A DNA stretch of 64,000 bases, taken from the NCBI RefSeq assembly GCF_004027225.2, contig NC_044277.2, forward strand, positions 66,922,400 to 66,986,399, in the 5' to 3' direction. The notes below the pieces were generated by a model. It was given only the letters and a program-made list of their open reading frames with translations, searched no databases and was not told where the DNA came from. Positions within the stretch are counted from its first letter, which is position 1. Every line of letters begins with the position of its first letter. This document shows, in pieces, positions 61,180 through 64,000 of this stretch. The position numbers were made by a program, and so were the translations under genes. The DNA comes from Strigops habroptila. Its lineage: Eukaryota; Chordata; Aves; Psittaciformes; Psittacidae.

Positions 61180-64000
61180 CACTTAAGAAAAAATTGTAGT
61201 GGCATATTGTCAGTCTTGGTACTCTCTGTGAGTGGCCTTAGGAGTGCTGTTTAAATAGGGGCTTGTGGTGAAAGTGTGTCATCGCTAATACCAGTGAATT
61301 GTAGTAGTTCATAATCAGGTGTTTTTGCCTGCATGGATCCATTTTTTGATGATGTGCAGATTGTGTCCTTTTTGTTCAGTAGCATCATGTATACGGCCTA
61401 TATGCTCTTGCATTCCCTTCCTTGAAACCATGTTTCAGGTGCTAATTTGTTCTAGTTCTTGGTCCCAGAGAGCTGTTTGACTCCACAACACTATACTTGA
61501 AGCTTGGGAAGATACAACTAAAAGTTCTGGACAGAACCAGAGTAAGATTAGTATTTCTGAGTTTAGTGTGGTGCCAACAAGCTGGGACCTGCTTATTGCA
61601 GTGCTCCACCCTTGTCAGGAGGCAAGTAGGCGGTGCAAACAGTAATATCTCAATAGGCCTTTCACCTGGCCAGAACAAACACAGATCTGGTAGACTATCT
61701 TGGCAGATGATATGCAGCCAGCCATGATGAATTTCTCTTCTGTAGTTCAGATTTGGTGTAGATCTGCTTCTCCATACATAAAATACCATGCTTTGTGCTC
61801 TGAAGTAGGTGGCAAGCATCAGACTGCCTTTGTCGTCTTAGTCTTCTCTATGCCTACTTCTTTTTAAGTATGGTTTTAGGGGGTGGCGATTTGAAAAAGT
61901 AGAGAGTCAGTGAAAGTCTTGCAGTCAGTAGCATTTAGTTGCCCCTCAGATTCACCATCTTCCATTTTGGAAACTGATTTGTTAAGAGAATAGGCCGAGA
62001 CTGGTCTACCATGCAATAGAAACTTTTTGCAAGATAGCATTACTGATAAAAGTAAGTGCTTTTTCACCTGAGCTCATCCTTTGTATTTCACTGTTTGAAA
62101 ATTTCTAGGAGGGATGTTTTACACTAGCTCTAGTTCTGTATCTTCAGCAATTTTTGTCTTGCCAGTATTACAGCCTGTATAATAAGCCATTTTTGCGCCC
62201 TGCTAATGTAATGTCTACTGTTGCTCATTCTCAAAGCTTGCTCCCTGAAATCAATGCAGTATGAAGAGCTAGGTAAGCCACTGTCTGCTTGAATTAACGT
62301 GCTGCTGTGATCTTTCTACCTCCTTTTCCTACACTTTCCAGTTGCTTAGCATGTTGGGTTTGTTTCAGTTAGACCAGAATGTTAGTTGTACTCATTCTTC
62401 CCCAAGTAACTTTTATGCCTGGGAGATTTTTGGGTCCATTAGTTTTGTTGGATGAGCAAATGAGGACTTTGTTCCTGGTTTGTCCAAGGAGACTTCTAGC
62501 TAACAGAGGTGCTCTTTTCCACTTCAAAAAGAGGTCCTGGCAGCTTGTGTCAGCATAAAAAGTGTTTATGTATTGGATGTCTGCAGGGCTGCTGCTTCAT
62601 CCTAGATGCTCCTTTCCCCAAAATAATTCAGCAGGAGCCCAGTTCTTTTGTTCTTATTTAGGTAGCTTTAAGGTACCCAAGACTCAAGTGATTCTTACCT
62701 TGCAGACTTTGAGATTTGCTGTTTGTTGCCACAAGTGGAAAGAGAGTAGGAGAATGTGAGGGAACAGTTCTTGCACAACCTGTGGTTGGTTGGGCTCTGG
62801 GCTAGTCTTACTCGGCTTGCATTCCTCCTCTGCCCCTGTTTCTTTAGCATGGTTGGTGTGGAGATGAGGCATTAGCAAGGGAAGCAGGACAGCAGAGATT
62901 AAGTTACCTTTATATAGAAGGCACACACGTCTGCAGTGGTTAAGAAGTTCTAGAGCTCTGCACAGGTGAGCAGTCTCCATGGACAGTGGCAGCTGGGTGC
63001 TGTCTGAAAAGTCTGAGGTGCTTGCCTCGGAGACATGGAATTATCAGAGACATGTTTTCTTTGTGGAGACCCAGTTACTGAAGAGAGATAATGGTGGGGA
63101 GCTTTTTTCCTGTGTACAAGGGAGCACCATATCCTGGTCTTTCCAAGAGCGAGAGAGGGCTGTGGTGAGTACAGGTTCAGAAAAGAGGAATGTTGCTGGG
63201 CATTGAAACCAAAATTAGGGTTTGATTCTCTTATCTCCCGCCTGCCTTCTGATAAACATGGAAACTGCAGCTAAATTTCGCAATTCGAACCTTTGGTATA
63301 TGCCTTTTCATGTCATAATGTAATCTATTGTATGATAATTAGTCATCCAGGATATAACAGAAGCACATAATGATTTTTATGCTAATTGTGCTGCGGACTT
63401 CATGGCTAAATGTTTGTGTACGGAGGGGAAAAAAAAAAATCACAGCAGTATCCACACAGAACTGATGTAATGGTTGCAGATGTCTTTGTAATCTTGTCTG
63501 GTCATTACAAATGGCCTTTGGCAAGAAATTTTATAATTTGCACAGGTACCATTCTTGCCTGTGATAAGGAGCTGTAGAGATGCAGTACATACCTGCATAG
63601 GTGCTTAAAGGTTAGGTTTTGCTACGTTTCAAGAGAAGCATCTGATTCCTAGTGGTGGTCTGTTGTACCTTGGCAAATCTCCAGCATATTTGCTGTTCAC
63701 TTGTGCTGTGATCTGCTGCAAAGGAGCTAGTCATACAAACACATCCGTATTTTTTTTAATCTATTACCATATAAATAAAATTTTGCTGAAAGCATCCAAA
63801 AATAGTTTTATTTTTTGGAGTGCATTCCTTAATCCTGTTATGTAATACAGGTGTGCGTGACTTGTTGTTCAGTTGCTAAATGAAAAGATAGAGGAATTAA
63901 CATTCCCTTAGGAAGATAAACAGTTTTCTTGGAATAGCTGCTTAAATAAATGAGAGATCGTGTCTTACCCCTCCTCCCCTCAAAAAAGGCTGAATTAATG

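Larger units (their letters stand above)
39097..64000 (+). other. EPB41L4B: EPB41L4B intron 1 (5' part; acceptor not in window)
   Basis: This stretch begins with the donor GTGAGT after exon 1. The first kilobase is still CpG island; from about 40.3 kb onward the sequence is ordinary AT-rich DNA. I looked for the next EPB41L4B segment (KHAKGQDLFDQ and the FERM residues after it) and did not see it, so I infer the intron runs past the window end. I see no CR1 copy in these 24.9 kb. The contents I can name are simple repeats (46.05, 49.86 and 53.15 kb), short tandem duplications (45.72, 58.12 and 60.55 kb), a G-run near 61.17 kb and a possible MIR remnant near 41.8 kb. No open frame here resembles a known protein. 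Confidence 0.8.

Noticed and set aside
1..64000. CRISPR array, bacterial operon, phage or plasmid features, tRNA or rRNA genes
   Set aside because: The sequence is vertebrate nuclear DNA; no regularly spaced repeats, operon structure or RNA gene core motifs were seen.

Overview
The window looks like nuclear DNA from a bird. Several CR1 retrotransposon fragments carry the typical 3' end (repeats of the ATTCTATG type), transposon density is low, there is a vertebrate-style CpG island, and one exon is clearly recognisable as the start of EPB41L4B. The species cannot be named from the sequence. Nothing suggests bacterial, plasmid or phage DNA, and I see no CRISPR array, tRNA, rRNA or operon.

Layout. 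Positions 1 to about 37,890 are upstream DNA of ordinary base composition. They hold six CR1 fragments (three in each orientation), one convincing ancient MIR-type SINE, AT-rich and simple repeats, and no exon of a recognised gene. From about 37,895 to 40,250 lies a strong CpG island. Inside it, 38815-39096 encodes the first 94 residues of EPB41L4B (FERM-domain band 4.1-like protein 4B) on the + strand, with an in-frame stop 27 bases upstream of the ATG and a consensus splice donor at 39097. The remaining 24.9 kb appears to be intron 1: I found no second EPB41L4B exon and no CR1 copy there, only short tandem duplications, simple repeats and one possible MIR remnant.

The least explained part is 21.5-25.4 kb. 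Several exon-like blocks on the + strand have strong splice signals and can be read as one frame-compatible chain that starts with a hydrophobic, signal-peptide-like sequence and ends at a stop. It matches nothing I recognise, and decoy exons of this quality do occur by chance, so it is given as a candidate only. A separate isolated exon-like block lies at 6887-7034. Most other open frames are short, or are stop-poor shadows in the GC-rich island.

No multi-gene system is visible. The well-supported content is one promoter and first exon, the start of a long first intron, and a gene-poor upstream flank. In human, PTPN3 lies upstream of EPB41L4B in the same orientation (from memory); I looked for its C-terminal phosphatase exons and found none, so that gene, if present, should lie left of this window.
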